Assembly (NCBI GenBank): GCA_001796995.1
Contig: MGOB01000093.1
Span: 21,109-27,332 of the forward strand
Length of the DNA: 6,224 nt
Source: Chloroflexi bacterium RBG_16_68_14
Lineage (GTDB): Bacteria; Chloroflexota; Dehalococcoidia; DSTF01; RBG-16-68-14
Direction: 5' to 3'
Of the stretch, positions 1 through 6,224 are shown piece after piece. The notes below the pieces were generated by a model that saw only the letters and a program-made list of their open reading frames with translations, ran no database searches and had not been told where the DNA came from. Both the position numbers and the translations under genes were made by a program. Numbering within the stretch: position 1 is the first letter of the stretch; the number at the start of each line of letters is the position of its first letter.

Positions 1-20
1 ATTATACAGGACGCCGTCAA

Positions 21-57
21 AGGAGGGGCGCCCCTGATGCCAGGGGCGCCCCTGCCT
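21..57 (-). terminator. Strong hairpin downstream of the large gene, probable terminator
   Basis: On the minus strand the hairpin starts 21 bases after the TAG stop. The core is a perfect 13-bp stem (24-36 with 41-53) with a 4-base GCAT loop. Three more pairs at the base (21-23 with 55-57) skip one bulged base at 54. Each arm contains the self-complementary 12-mer AGGGGCGCCCCT. Only a short T run follows (CCTTTGACGG, partly in the stem), so it is not a textbook intrinsic terminator. Position and stability still make transcription end or 3' stabilisation the likely role. Confidence 0.6.
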
Positions 58-78
58 ACTTGGGCTGTGCGCTCCGCC

Positions 79-3000
79 CTACCGGCAGTCGTGCTGGTAC
101 TGGAGCTTGATCGACAGGATGTCATTGGGGGCATCGATCCTGCCATCCGGTGCCGTTCGGTTCCAGGGGTACTGCGCCCCTTGCTTCAGGGGGCCGCGGT
201 CTGCCCTGGCGTCGTAGGGCAGGGCAGGGTTGGCAGAGTAGCGGAGCATGACCTGGAGGATGTCGTTAGGCGCGTCGATGTACTTGTCCCCGTTGAAGTC
301 GAAGAAGTCCCACTGGTTGAGGGGGTTCCGCAGCCCGCCGAAGTTGGCCGGGAACGAAAGCTCCACACCGTCACGGCAGCCGTCGCCGTCCGTGTCCGGG
401 TCGAGCGGGTCAGTGCCGTAGATGAGGGTTTCCTCGTCATTGGTAAGCAGGTCCCCGTCCTTGTCGCATGTCCCTAGCAGCCAGGGACTAAAGTCCACAT
501 TGGCACTAACGCCGTCGCCGCTGCCTGTGCCGCCCGGGGCGCCGGGACCATCGCAGGCACCCCACCAGTTATTCTCGGCGTTGAGGGTGCTGGTGCCGGC
601 ATGGTTGATGCCAAGCAGGGCATTGCCGACGATGTTGTTGTAGTGCACTGCGATACCAGCGGCCGAGGTTCCGGAGGTGAGCCGCACCCCGGACGTGGTA
701 CCCGTGCTGTTGATGATGTCATTCCCCAAGATGTCGATGGATCCGTGGGTGCCTCCAGCAGCATCGGTGATCTGGACACCGTGGAAGTTTCCGTCAAGAA
801 CGTTCCCGGTAACGTCCACGTCGCTGATGTTGGCATTGGCCCCCACGCTGTAGAGGAACACGCCGCGAAAGTCGTTAGTCACACTGTTGTTGCTGACCGT
901 GACGTTGTGGAGGTTGGCGGTGAGTGAGTTGGTGGAATCCCAGGCGAGGAGCTCGATGCCCGCTCGGGTCAGCGGACCGCTGATGGTGTTGCCATCCACG
1001 GTGATGCCAGCGTTGGTCTGGCCGCTGCCGGTATGGATCTGCGTCTGGATGAGGATGGCGTCCTGGGAATCGTCTGTAGTCTCGCCGAGGATGTCCTGGC
1101 CTCCTGTGACGTCGTTGTCGAGGACACTGGAGTTGGAGGTGTTCGTGAGCTCGATGGCGTACGCCGCGGTCCTGGCTACCTCGTTGCACTCCACAAGCCA
1201 GTTGTCATGGAGGGCCTGGCCCTCGTTGCCAACGAGCACAGCGCTCCAACCCAGGTCGTGCAGATAGTTGTCACGGACGGTGACGTCGTCGATGGCCGTA
1301 GCGTTCCAGGCCAGCACTCCGCTGCCGATGCCCCCGGTGGTCCAGGCGTTTCCGAAGGGGCGGTTCCTGTAGTTGGTGATCTCGAAGCCCTGGATGGTGA
1401 CGTTCGAGACGCCGCCGGCGATGGTGATGGCGGAGCCAACGGCCCCGCCGCCATCGAGGACCGGCGCGCTAAGGCCTGGGCCGGGGCAGCTACCGCTGGT
1501 ATCGCCGGTGAGGGTGAGGCTCTTGTCGATGGTCACCTGCTCCGTGTAGGTGCCCGCTTCCACCTTGACCGTGCTGGCAGAAACCAGGTCGATGCCCTCC
1601 TGGATGCGACCGGTGGCGCCGGTCTGGGGGCTGTCGTCGTCGACATGGAGGAGCGAGAAGTCGCCCTGGAAGCCCGGGGTGGCCGGAGCGGTGTCCGTGC
1701 CGCTGTCGAGCCAGGGGCTGTAGTCCACGTCGGCGCTCACTTGGCCGGCGACGCCGGAAGGCGTGTTGGCGCCCCACCAATTGCCCGAGGCGTCGACCAA
1801 TGGGTCCGTGCTCTCCACGCCCTTGGTGTTACCTGTGAGGCTGTTGTTGGACACCGTCGCCACGCTGGTGTCCGATGCGTCGTAGCCGACGGCGACGCCG
1901 GTTGTGGAGCCCGAGACGAAATTCTCTGTGATGGTGGCCGTGGTTCCGGCGCCGTAGTAGGTCGTGACCAGGATGCCAGCGGAGGTAGAGCCGTCGACGC
2001 TGGCAACGCCGGTGTTGCCGCTGATGGTGTTGCGGGTGATGGTGGCGGTCGCCCCGGCGCCGACTTCGACCGCGTAGTCGAGCCAGTCGCCGGCCCCCTT
2101 GCCGGTGTAGGTGTTGCCGCTGTACGTGGAGCCGGTGACACCGGAGCCGTAGTAGAGGACGCCGACTCTGCCGATTTCGGAGAAGGTGCAGTTTGTCACA
2201 TCGACGTTCATGGCGGGCGATCCGAAGACAACCATCCCAGTGCCGGCGTAGCTCGTGCTCTCGTCGTACTTGATGTTGGTGAAAGCGCAGTCGCTGACGG
2301 TGCCCTGCCCTCTGTTGCGAATGGCCTGCCAGACCTTGTTTCCAGTGCCGTCCAGCGTCACATCGCTCAGGTTGAACGTCTTGCCTGCGTTGACGAGGAA
2401 CCAGCCGCGCGCGTCGCCACCGGAGCCGGTGTCAGCCGACGGCTTGATGATGGTAGTGCCCGCCCCTGCGCCGACGATCGAGAGGTTCTTGTTGATGACG
2501 ATCTGGCCGACCTCGACGTATGTTCCCGCCGAGACATCGAGCGTGTCCCCGCTCAGGGCCGCCGCGATCGCCCCTTGGATGGTGTCCGAGACGGCGATGA
2601 CCGGGTTGTGGGTAACGGTCACTTTCTCCGTCGCGGGCGTCGTCGTGCTGGTGGCGTACCACGGGGTGAAGTCCACGTTGTCGCTGACCGCGTCGCCACC
2701 CTGTCCGGTGCCGTGCGGGTTGCTCGTGTGTGAGGCACCGGTCGCGTGGCCCCACCAGTTCTTGCTGAAGTCCAAAATGGACCCGGTGGTGTTCTCCGCG
2801 CCGTAGCCGGCGTTGCTGTAGATGCTGTTGTAGTTGGCAGTCCAACCGGTTGTGGTGCCCAGCACCTTGATTCCGCCACCGGCGTTGTCGCGAACCGTGT
2901 TACCGGTAAGCGTGATGTTCGAGGAGGTTCCATCGACGCCGATCCCTCGACCGCTGCCCGTGCCGAGACCGTCGTTGTCGTGGACGACGTTGTCGGACAC

Positions 3001-4437
3001 AGCGACGTTAGACACGCCGTCTTTCAAGCTGATCGCCCCGCGCGACCAGCCTCCAGTGCCTTCGGGTTCTTCTCCCTTGACATGGCTGACATCGTTGCCG
3101 CTGATCAGGGCAGTATCTGATGCCACGAAGGAGATGCCTCCTTCGCGGGCCCCGTCGACGACGTTGCCGGTAATGATGGCGTTGTCCGAGGGACCTACAG
3201 CGTTCCAGTCGTAGCCTACCCAGATACCATGGTCACCTGAGTTCAGCACGGTGTTGCCCGTGATGGTGGCGTTGTCTGACTCTCGGGCTATGAACATGCC
3301 ATCGCTGAAGTTGTTCTGGACCAGGCTATCGCGGATGGTGAGATTACGGGTTACGAGCGCGTATATCGCGGAGTAGTTGTTCTCAACCTTGACGTTGTCC
3401 ACGAGGCCGCCCGTGTAGAAGATATAGCCCTCGGCGGGCATGTCATGGGCGTAGTCGCGGAAGAGGATCCCGTAGCCACCGGTGTTCAACATGTCGCCAG
3501 TGAAGCCTCTTACGGTGAGGTTCTGGATCGTGACGTCGTTCGCGTATACGTGGATTCCCTTGGGCCAGCCAGCACCGCTGGTGCCCCAAACCCCGCCGTC
3601 GATGATCGTCCCGTCTCGGCTCTGGCCGACCAGAGACAGTCCGTCCTTAGTGATCACGATGCTGGCCAGGGATGTGGCAGTGTAGGTGCCGTCGGCCACG
3701 TTCACCGTGCTGCCCGCCACGTTGTCGATGCCGCCTTGGATCGTGTCGAAGGCGTTGATCTGGCAGAACTTGCCAGGCGCGACTTCTTGGGTAGGGATAT
3801 TTAGAGCCGGGTTCCCCACATTACAACCCGCCCAGTTGTCATCGACATAGACCGTCTCCAGATTGAAGCCCAGCAGATCGATCCGAATGTTGGTGTCGAT
3901 TGGACCCAACTCAGAGATGATGGCTTCGCCAGCGTTGTACTGCTGGTTCGCATCGTTGGGGACGTAGGTGATTACCTTGACTTCGATCGTGTTGAAATTG
4001 CGGTTCGCCACGCCGCGGATCCATGTCCCAGCTCCTACGAAGCCCGCCGGTAGAGGAAAGCCTGCGCCGCCGACGTTGAGCTCCATCTGGTAGCCCGGGT
4101 AGTTGGTCGGCTTGAACTGCGGGCCAGCGGGCTGCCAGCCCGGGGCGCCGGTCCACCAGGAAAGGGTCAGGTCGGCCAGTGCGATGTCGCCAGCCACCTC
4201 CCGGAAGAAGACGGCGGTGATGGCATTGGGATAGTTGATGAGGCTGACGTTCGTGACGGTGCCGCGGATGGCTATCGCTGTGCCTGCATTCGCTCCAGAC
4301 ACAGTCATCGTGTTGTTCGCGTCGTCGATGACGATGCTCTGCGCCTCGACCGGTGTGAAGTGTAGTCCCGCCAGGAAGATCGCTCCCACAGCGAGAAGGA
4401 CGACACTCAGACGTAGCGTCAAGCGGTACGTGTTCAT
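79..4437 (-). CDS. Secreted multi-module right-handed parallel beta-helix protein with calcium-binding and dockerin-like C-terminus
   Basis: Encodes 1452 residues. I chose the ATG at 4437 because GGAAAGGAG lies 4 bases upstream and a signal peptide follows at once: R5 and R9, hydrophobic residues 11-24, likely cleavage after V-E-A at 30-32. Residues 34-192 are beta-rich and unassigned. Three beta-helix modules follow (about 195-597, 603-912, 928-1321), made of short coils such as ITGNTVLNSGDHGIWV. Each opens with an IQxxI...GTYxx strand and closes with NWWG and VD(F/Y)(S/T)PW. Residues 1325-1359 resemble thrombospondin type 3 repeats (DKDGD, GTDP, DTDGDG). Residues 1376-1452 are a dockerin-like pair sharing IDAPNDIL. 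Families with this fold bind or cleave polysaccharides, or act as surface proteins. I see no definite catalytic residues, so enzyme activity is unproven. There is no membrane anchor, LPXTG or S-layer homology domain. The mature part has ten cysteines, with C205 and C225 a possible disulfide pair. Gene and fold are secure; function is unknown. Confidence 0.93.
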   Translation of the reverse strand: MNTYRLTLRLSVVLLAVGAIFLAGLHFTPVEAQSIVIDDANNTMTVSGANAGTAIAIRGTVTNVSLINYPNAITAVFFREVAGDIALADLTLSWWTGAPGWQPAGPQFKPTNYPGYQMELNVGGAGFPLPAGFVGAGTWIRGVANRNFNTIEVKVITYVPNDANQQYNAGEAIISELGPIDTNIRIDLLGFNLETVYVDDNWAGCNVGNPALNIPTQEVAPGKFCQINAFDTIQGGIDNVAGSTVNVADGTYTATSLASIVITKDGLSLVGQSRDGTIIDGGVWGTSGAGWPKGIHVYANDVTIQNLTVRGFTGDMLNTGGYGILFRDYAHDMPAEGYIFYTGGLVDNVKVENNYSAIYALVTRNLTIRDSLVQNNFSDGMFIARESDNATITGNTVLNSGDHGIWVGYDWNAVGPSDNAIITGNVVDGAREGGISFVASDTALISGNDVSHVKGEEPEGTGGWSRGAISLKDGVSNVAVSDNVVHDNDGLGTGSGRGIGVDGTSSNITLTGNTVRDNAGGGIKVLGTTTGWTANYNSIYSNAGYGAENTTGSILDFSKNWWGHATGASHTSNPHGTGQGGDAVSDNVDFTPWYATSTTTPATEKVTVTHNPVIAVSDTIQGAIAAALSGDTLDVSAGTYVEVGQIVINKNLSIVGAGAGTTIIKPSADTGSGGDARGWFLVNAGKTFNLSDVTLDGTGNKVWQAIRNRGQGTVSDCAFTNIKYDESTSYAGTGMVVFGSPAMNVDVTNCTFSEIGRVGVLYYGSGVTGSTYSGNTYTGKGAGDWLDYAVEVGAGATATITRNTISGNTGVASVDGSTSAGILVTTYYGAGTTATITENFVSGSTTGVAVGYDASDTSVATVSNNSLTGNTKGVESTDPLVDASGNWWGANTPSGVAGQVSADVDYSPWLDSGTDTAPATPGFQGDFSLLHVDDDSPQTGATGRIQEGIDLVSASTVKVEAGTYTEQVTIDKSLTLTGDTSGSCPGPGLSAPVLDGGGAVGSAITIAGGVSNVTIQGFEITNYRNRPFGNAWTTGGIGSGVLAWNATAIDDVTVRDNYLHDLGWSAVLVGNEGQALHDNWLVECNEVARTAAYAIELTNTSNSSVLDNDVTGGQDILGETTDDSQDAILIQTQIHTGSGQTNAGITVDGNTISGPLTRAGIELLAWDSTNSLTANLHNVTVSNNSVTNDFRGVFLYSVGANANISDVDVTGNVLDGNFHGVQITDAAGGTHGSIDILGNDIINSTGTTSGVRLTSGTSAAGIAVHYNNIVGNALLGINHAGTSTLNAENNWWGACDGPGAPGGTGSGDGVSANVDFSPWLLGTCDKDGDLLTNDEETLIYGTDPLDPDTDGDGCRDGVELSFPANFGGLRNPLNQWDFFDFNGDKYIDAPNDILQVMLRYSANPALPYDARADRGPLKQGAQYPWNRTAPDGRIDAPNDILSIKLQYQHDCR
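82..309 (-). other. Dockerin-like duplicated C-terminal domain of the large protein
   Basis: Encodes residues 1377-1452. The first half has an EF-hand-like loop with D1380, N1382, D1384 and D1388, followed by the helix NDILQVMLRYS. The second half repeats IDAPNDIL exactly (1387-1394 and 1434-1441) and continues SIKLQYQHDC. In its loop, the positions matching D1380 and N1382 are R1427 and A1429, so only one half keeps a full acidic loop. Type I dockerins bind cohesins in cellulosomes. In non-cellulosomal bacteria such tails may serve attachment or sorting, so the partner here is unknown. The near-terminal Cys1451 is part of the tail type I recall from Chloroflexota proteins. Confidence 0.65.
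358..465 (-). other. Thrombospondin type 3-like calcium-binding segment within the large protein
   Basis: Encodes residues 1325-1360. Two acidic loops are visible: D1325, D1327 and D1329 before NDEE, and D1346, D1348, D1350 and D1352 before RDGVE. The linking GTDP is characteristic of bacterial type 3 repeats. The segment probably forms a calcium-stiffened spacer between the beta-helix stack and the C-terminal tail. This assignment rests on motif spacing alone. Confidence 0.75.
475..1656 (-). repeat. Beta-helix module 3 of the large secreted protein
   Basis: Covers residues 928-1321. It opens with LLHVDDD, like VYVDD of module 1, then GRIQEGID and VEAGTYTEQVTIDKSLTLTG. The inner rungs include VTVRDNYLHDLGWSAVLVG, ITVDGNTISG, VTVSNNSVTND and VDVTGNVLDGN. 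It closes with NNWWG at 1289-1293 and VDFSPWL at 1314-1320, and runs straight into the calcium-binding segment. A Pro/Thr-rich stretch (TAPATPGF) separates it from module 2. It is the only module whose NWWG motif is followed directly by a cysteine-containing loop (C1295, with C1324 after the module). Confidence 0.78.
1702..2631 (-). repeat. Beta-helix module 2 of the large secreted protein
   Basis: Covers residues 603-912 and is about 100 residues shorter than the flanking modules. It opens with DTIQGAIAA and VSAGTYVE, followed by INKNLSIVGAG, the usual capping strand of such domains. It ends with NWWG at 886-889 and VDYSPWL at 904-910. It lacks the VYVDD-like lead-in that begins modules 1 and 3 and is joined to module 1 by a Ser/Thr/Pro-rich linker (TSTTTPATEK). 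Its rungs are richer in Thr and Gly (ATITRNTISGNTG, ATITENFVSGSTTG). Codon choice in the shared motifs differs from the other two modules, so the duplication looks old. Confidence 0.78.
2647..3855 (-). repeat. Beta-helix module 1 of the large secreted protein
   Basis: Covers residues 195-597. It opens with VYVDDNWAG, then a 20-residue Cys-to-Cys segment (C205-C225), then DTIQGGID and VADGTYT, which form the first helix strand. The middle is a series of coils of about 20-25 residues with an Asn-rich turn (ITGNTV, ITGNVV, ISGNDV, VSDNVV, LTGNTV), typical of stacked parallel beta-helix rungs with an asparagine ladder. It ends with NWWG at 560-563 and VDFTPWY at 588-594. It has the most regular rungs of the three modules. 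The coils resemble the NosD/CASH class of beta-helix repeats; that family link is from memory of the motif, not a search. Confidence 0.8.
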
Positions 4438-4441
4438 GGTG

Positions 4442-4450
4442 CTCCTTTCC
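4442..4450 (-). promoter_or_regulatory. Ribosome binding site that sets the start of the large gene
   Basis: The minus strand reads GGAAAGGAG, then CACC, then ATG at 4437. This strong Shine-Dalgarno match, with a signal peptide right after the ATG, decides against the longer open frame that could begin at a TTG at 4644. That TTG has no Shine-Dalgarno and would put 69 non-signal residues ahead of the signal peptide. The 4-base spacer is slightly short. Confidence 0.85.
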
Positions 4451-4505
4451 CTATGCTCGTTGTACCTATCAGTTGGACAGGTGCGTTCGGAGTGGGATTT
4501 GCTGC

Positions 4506-4644
4506 TTGGCCTATGGATGCGGAGGTTGAAACAGCCGGCCGCCCACGCTGAAATAGCCGTCGAAACGGCAGCCAGTACCCAACAGGTGAGATGGAAGTCG
4601 TACTGCGCACTCCCCCGGTAGCCTTCCTGCCCGATAGAGGCCAA
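4506..4644 (-). promoter_or_regulatory. Possible structured 5' leader of the large gene
   Basis: In minus-strand RNA, a closing helix can form between 4631-4644 and 4506-4516 (11 pairs, including a run of seven, with two small bulges). It would enclose a CAGTAC/GTACTG hairpin (4600-4605 with 4573-4578) and a 5-bp stem with a UUCG loop (4556-4569), and end 55 bases before the Shine-Dalgarno. I do not recognise any known riboswitch class. In GC-rich DNA such pairings can arise by chance. Confidence 0.2.
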
Positions 4645-4668
4645 TGAGGAGTCTGGTCTCGGAGCTGG

Positions 4669-4712
4669 CAGGCTACGGAGGAGCAGAAACTAGCCTGCTC
4701 CTCCGCAGCCTG
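4669..4712 (-). terminator. Long GC-rich inverted repeat, possible terminator of the regulator gene
   Basis: Arms 4669-4686 and 4695-4712 make an 18-bp stem with an 8-base loop (GCTAGTTT on the minus strand). The single non-Watson-Crick position is G-U in a minus-strand transcript but A-C in a plus-strand one, which favours function in minus-strand RNA. AGCT at 4663-4666 and 4713-4716 can add four pairs across a 2-base bulge. It starts 106 bases past the regulator's stop codon and no T run follows, so factor-dependent termination, 3' processing or a dispersed palindromic repeat are alternatives. Confidence 0.5.
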
Positions 4713-4818
4713 AGCTTCTCGGTAGGGCGGGGACTACCTCTCCCAGGCCACCAGATGGGAACAGACTAGCGTCAGCGACCACGCCCGCGCATCGGCAAGG
4801 TTACCTATAGCCGGCTGC

Positions 4819-6224
4819 CTAGATTTCGAGGAGGCTGTCGCCTAGGATGCCTAGCTGCTCCGCAGTTAGAATAGCCACTGTCCGGTTTGTCGCATCGAGC
4901 TTTGCGAGGACGTGGCTAACGTGATGGTCGACCGTGCGTCGACTGACGTCCAGCCGCTCGGCGATTTGGCGATTTGTGAGCCCCTGCGCGATGAGCCTCA
5001 GCACCTCTAACTCACGATGGGAAAGGACGAGTCCGGCGATCTCCCGCGCGGAGTTGGGGCGTCCGGGAGGGAGGGAACCGTGGGCCGTCAGCCGCCGCGT
5101 CTGTCGCACTGCCCTTCCTTCCCGCCCTTCCTCGGCAGGCGGAAGCGCCGCCTCCGTCCGCCAGCCCTCGGAGATGTCACGCAGCGTGGCCACCCTATAC
5201 ATGCGCCCGCGGTAGAGCATGTTCTTGCCACAGACTTCAACTGGGAACGCGGAACCGTCCTTTCGCAACCCTACCCCTTGATAGGGTTTGTCATGTCCCC
5301 GAAGGATATTGGTCGTTACAACGTCGCGGGATTCCGGCGCCACGAACTCCAGCACCTTCATTCCGATAAGTTCAGGAAGTTCGTAACCAAACATGGCAGC
5401 GAAGACCTGATTCGCATCTAGAATGACCCCCTGCTCGTGGATCAGAATCCCTTCCATGGTAGCCTCGGCCAGTCGCTGTGACCTGTCTTTGTCTTCTCTC
5501 AGGGTTCGCTCCGTCCCCCTGTGCTGAGTGATGTCCCGCATGACGACAAGCCCCCCAATGATTCCGCGCGGCTCCTCGTAGAGGGGGACATAGCGACCAT
5601 CAACGAATCCCCTTCGGCCCGTTCTTGGTACCACGAATGGCCTGGCAGCAGTGGTGAGGGTCTTTCCGTCAAGGACTTTCAAGAAAGCCCGGTCCTCTCC
5701 GTTCTCCTTCAAGCACGGGAACAGGGCGAAGGCGCACTTGCCGAGAGTCCTTTTCTGGCTAAGGCCTGTCATGCGCTCCATCCCCGGGCTCCAAGTCGTA
5801 ATGCGGCAGTTACGGTCAAAGGTGAAAAGACCTTCGACGCCCGCATCGCAAAGCCTCTCAGAAGGGCCCTTCTTGCTCCCGGTGCGCTTCCCTGTCGGCT
5901 CAGGCTCGGCGATGCCAATAACTAAGCCGAGGATACCGATCGGTTTGCCCTCGGTGTCCCGCAGCGCGGCTGCCGCGAAGGTGACATTGACCAGTTCGCC
6001 GTCCTTCGTCCGCTGCCACAGCCCCACGCCGGAGAACGTCTTGCCCTCAAGCAGCAGATTCGCCAGTACACGCAATTCATCCCGTTTAACCTCGTCCAAA
6101 ATGGGGAGAGGGCGGCCAAGGACCTCTTCTCGCTTCCAGCCCAGAATTCGCTCAGCAGCCTGGCTCCACACCAGGACGATCCCGTCGGGATCAACGACAA
6201 CGATGGCCAGCGGCGATGTCCGAA
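4819..6224 (-). CDS. PAS-PAS-PAS-LuxR transcription regulator, N-terminus cut by the window edge
   Basis: The frame is open through the right edge. Codons 5' of the GTG at 6171 read LAIVVVDPDGIV, a normal PAS opening, so that GTG is internal and the true start lies outside the window. Numbered from the GTG, 450 residues are visible. PAS 1 runs from the edge to about 88 (NVTFAAAALRDTEG...GILGLV). PAS 2 is about 106-217 and ends VVMRDITQHR. PAS 3 is about 231-335 (LDANQVFAAMFGY, LRKDGSAFPVEV, ATLRDISE). A variable linker (336-379) leads to a LuxR/GerE helix-turn-helix at 380-443: LSHRELEVLRLIAQGLTNRQ, then IAERLDVSRRTVDHHV and LAKL. There is no kinase, receiver or membrane segment in the visible part. 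It therefore looks like a cytoplasmic one-component regulator that senses a ligand, redox state or light through PAS and binds DNA directly; the signal is unknown. It may control the secreted-protein gene downstream. Confidence 0.92.
   Translation of the reverse strand, partial: RTSPLAIVVVDPDGIVLVWSQAAERILGWKREEVLGRPLPILDEVKRDELRVLANLLLEGKTFSGVGLWQRTKDGELVNVTFAAAALRDTEGKPIGILGLVIGIAEPEPTGKRTGSKKGPSERLCDAGVEGLFTFDRNCRITTWSPGMERMTGLSQKRTLGKCAFALFPCLKENGEDRAFLKVLDGKTLTTAARPFVVPRTGRRGFVDGRYVPLYEEPRGIIGGLVVMRDITQHRGTERTLREDKDRSQRLAEATMEGILIHEQGVILDANQVFAAMFGYELPELIGMKVLEFVAPESRDVVTTNILRGHDKPYQGVGLRKDGSAFPVEVCGKNMLYRGRMYRVATLRDISEGWRTEAALPPAEEGREGRAVRQTRRLTAHGSLPPGRPNSAREIAGLVLSHRELEVLRLIAQGLTNRQIAERLDVSRRTVDHHVSHVLAKLDATNRTVAILTAEQLGILGDSLLEI

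Larger units (their letters stand above)
4438..4818. other. Intergenic region between the regulator and the secreted protein gene
   Basis: This 381-base gap has no convincing gene on either strand. It contains the Shine-Dalgarno of the downstream gene (4442-4450), a long hairpin (4669-4712), two weak 5-bp stems (4721-4738 and 4741-4760), and a possible folded leader (4506-4644). I looked on the minus strand for -35/-10 pairs near 4440-4620 and found none close to the sigma-70 consensus, so the promoter of the large gene is not identified. The size of the gap suggests that the large gene has its own promoter here. Confidence 0.7.

Noticed and set aside
1..20. Minus-strand TATAAT (1-6) with TTGACG (15-20), looking like a promoter
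   Set aside because: The spacer is only 8 bases instead of about 17, and there is no correctly placed extended -10 TGn, so this pair cannot act as a normal sigma-70 promoter. The -10-like hexamer alone may be chance.
1033..2733. A 566-codon open frame on the plus strand, antisense to the large gene
   Set aside because: Its codons are in exact register with the sense codons, so its first base is the complement of the sense third base. With third positions mostly G or C, stop codons become rare. The translation is a Val/Gly/Ala/Asp/Arg mix with no domain, and the minus strand carries clear beta-helix repeats over the same interval.
475..3855. Repeated Asn/Gly-rich coding units as a possible DNA-level tandem repeat or phase-variable array
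   Set aside because: The similarity is in protein pattern. Nucleotide copies are diverged and of varying length, so there is no perfect repeat that would support slippage or recombination-driven variation.
4438..4644. Extension of the large protein by 69 residues to a TTG at 4644
   Set aside because: There is no Shine-Dalgarno before the TTG, the extra residues are not a signal peptide, and a strong ribosome site with a proper signal peptide follows at the ATG at 4437.
5521..5925. A 134-codon plus-strand open frame opposite the regulator
   Set aside because: It lies entirely within the PAS-coding region, whose minus-strand reading shows conserved PAS motifs. Its translation has no recognisable domain and no upstream ribosome site.
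6169..6171. GTG as the start codon of the PAS-LuxR gene
   Set aside because: The same frame stays open to the window edge and encodes the first strand of the PAS domain (LAIVVVDPDGIV) before this GTG, so the gene must start further upstream.

Overview
The window looks like bacterial chromosome, GC-rich, with two genes that both read leftward on the minus strand. The lineage cannot be fixed from sequence alone. My best inference is an uncultured Chloroflexota (Dehalococcoidia-like) bacterium. The reasons are the C-terminal tail of the large protein (a WDFFDFNGD-type dockerin-like half followed by a second half ending near the C-terminal Cys) and the stand-alone PAS-PAS-PAS-LuxR regulator. Both are types I associate with that group, but I could not run a search.

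Layout from left to right. Positions 1-78 hold a strong hairpin just past the stop of the large gene, probably its terminator. Positions 79-4437 (minus) encode a 1452-residue secreted protein: signal peptide, an unassigned beta-rich N-terminal domain, three successive parallel beta-helix modules, a thrombospondin type 3-like calcium-binding segment and a dockerin-like duplicated tail. Positions 4438-4818 are non-coding: a good Shine-Dalgarno for the large gene, a long GC-rich inverted repeat, and a stretch that could fold into a structured leader. Positions 4819-6224 (minus, 5' end cut off by the window edge) encode a transcription regulator with three PAS domains and a C-terminal LuxR-type helix-turn-helix.

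How they may work together: the regulator lies upstream of the surface-protein gene in the same direction. The 381-base gap and the hairpin within it argue for separate transcripts rather than a tight operon. Local control of the beta-helix gene by the PAS-LuxR protein is plausible but is only inferred from position.

I see no mobile element, CRISPR array, tRNA, rRNA or defence system. The most notable feature is the internal architecture of the large protein: three beta-helix cassettes with the same opening and the same NWWG...VDFSPWL closing signature, plus a tail whose second calcium loop is degenerate.
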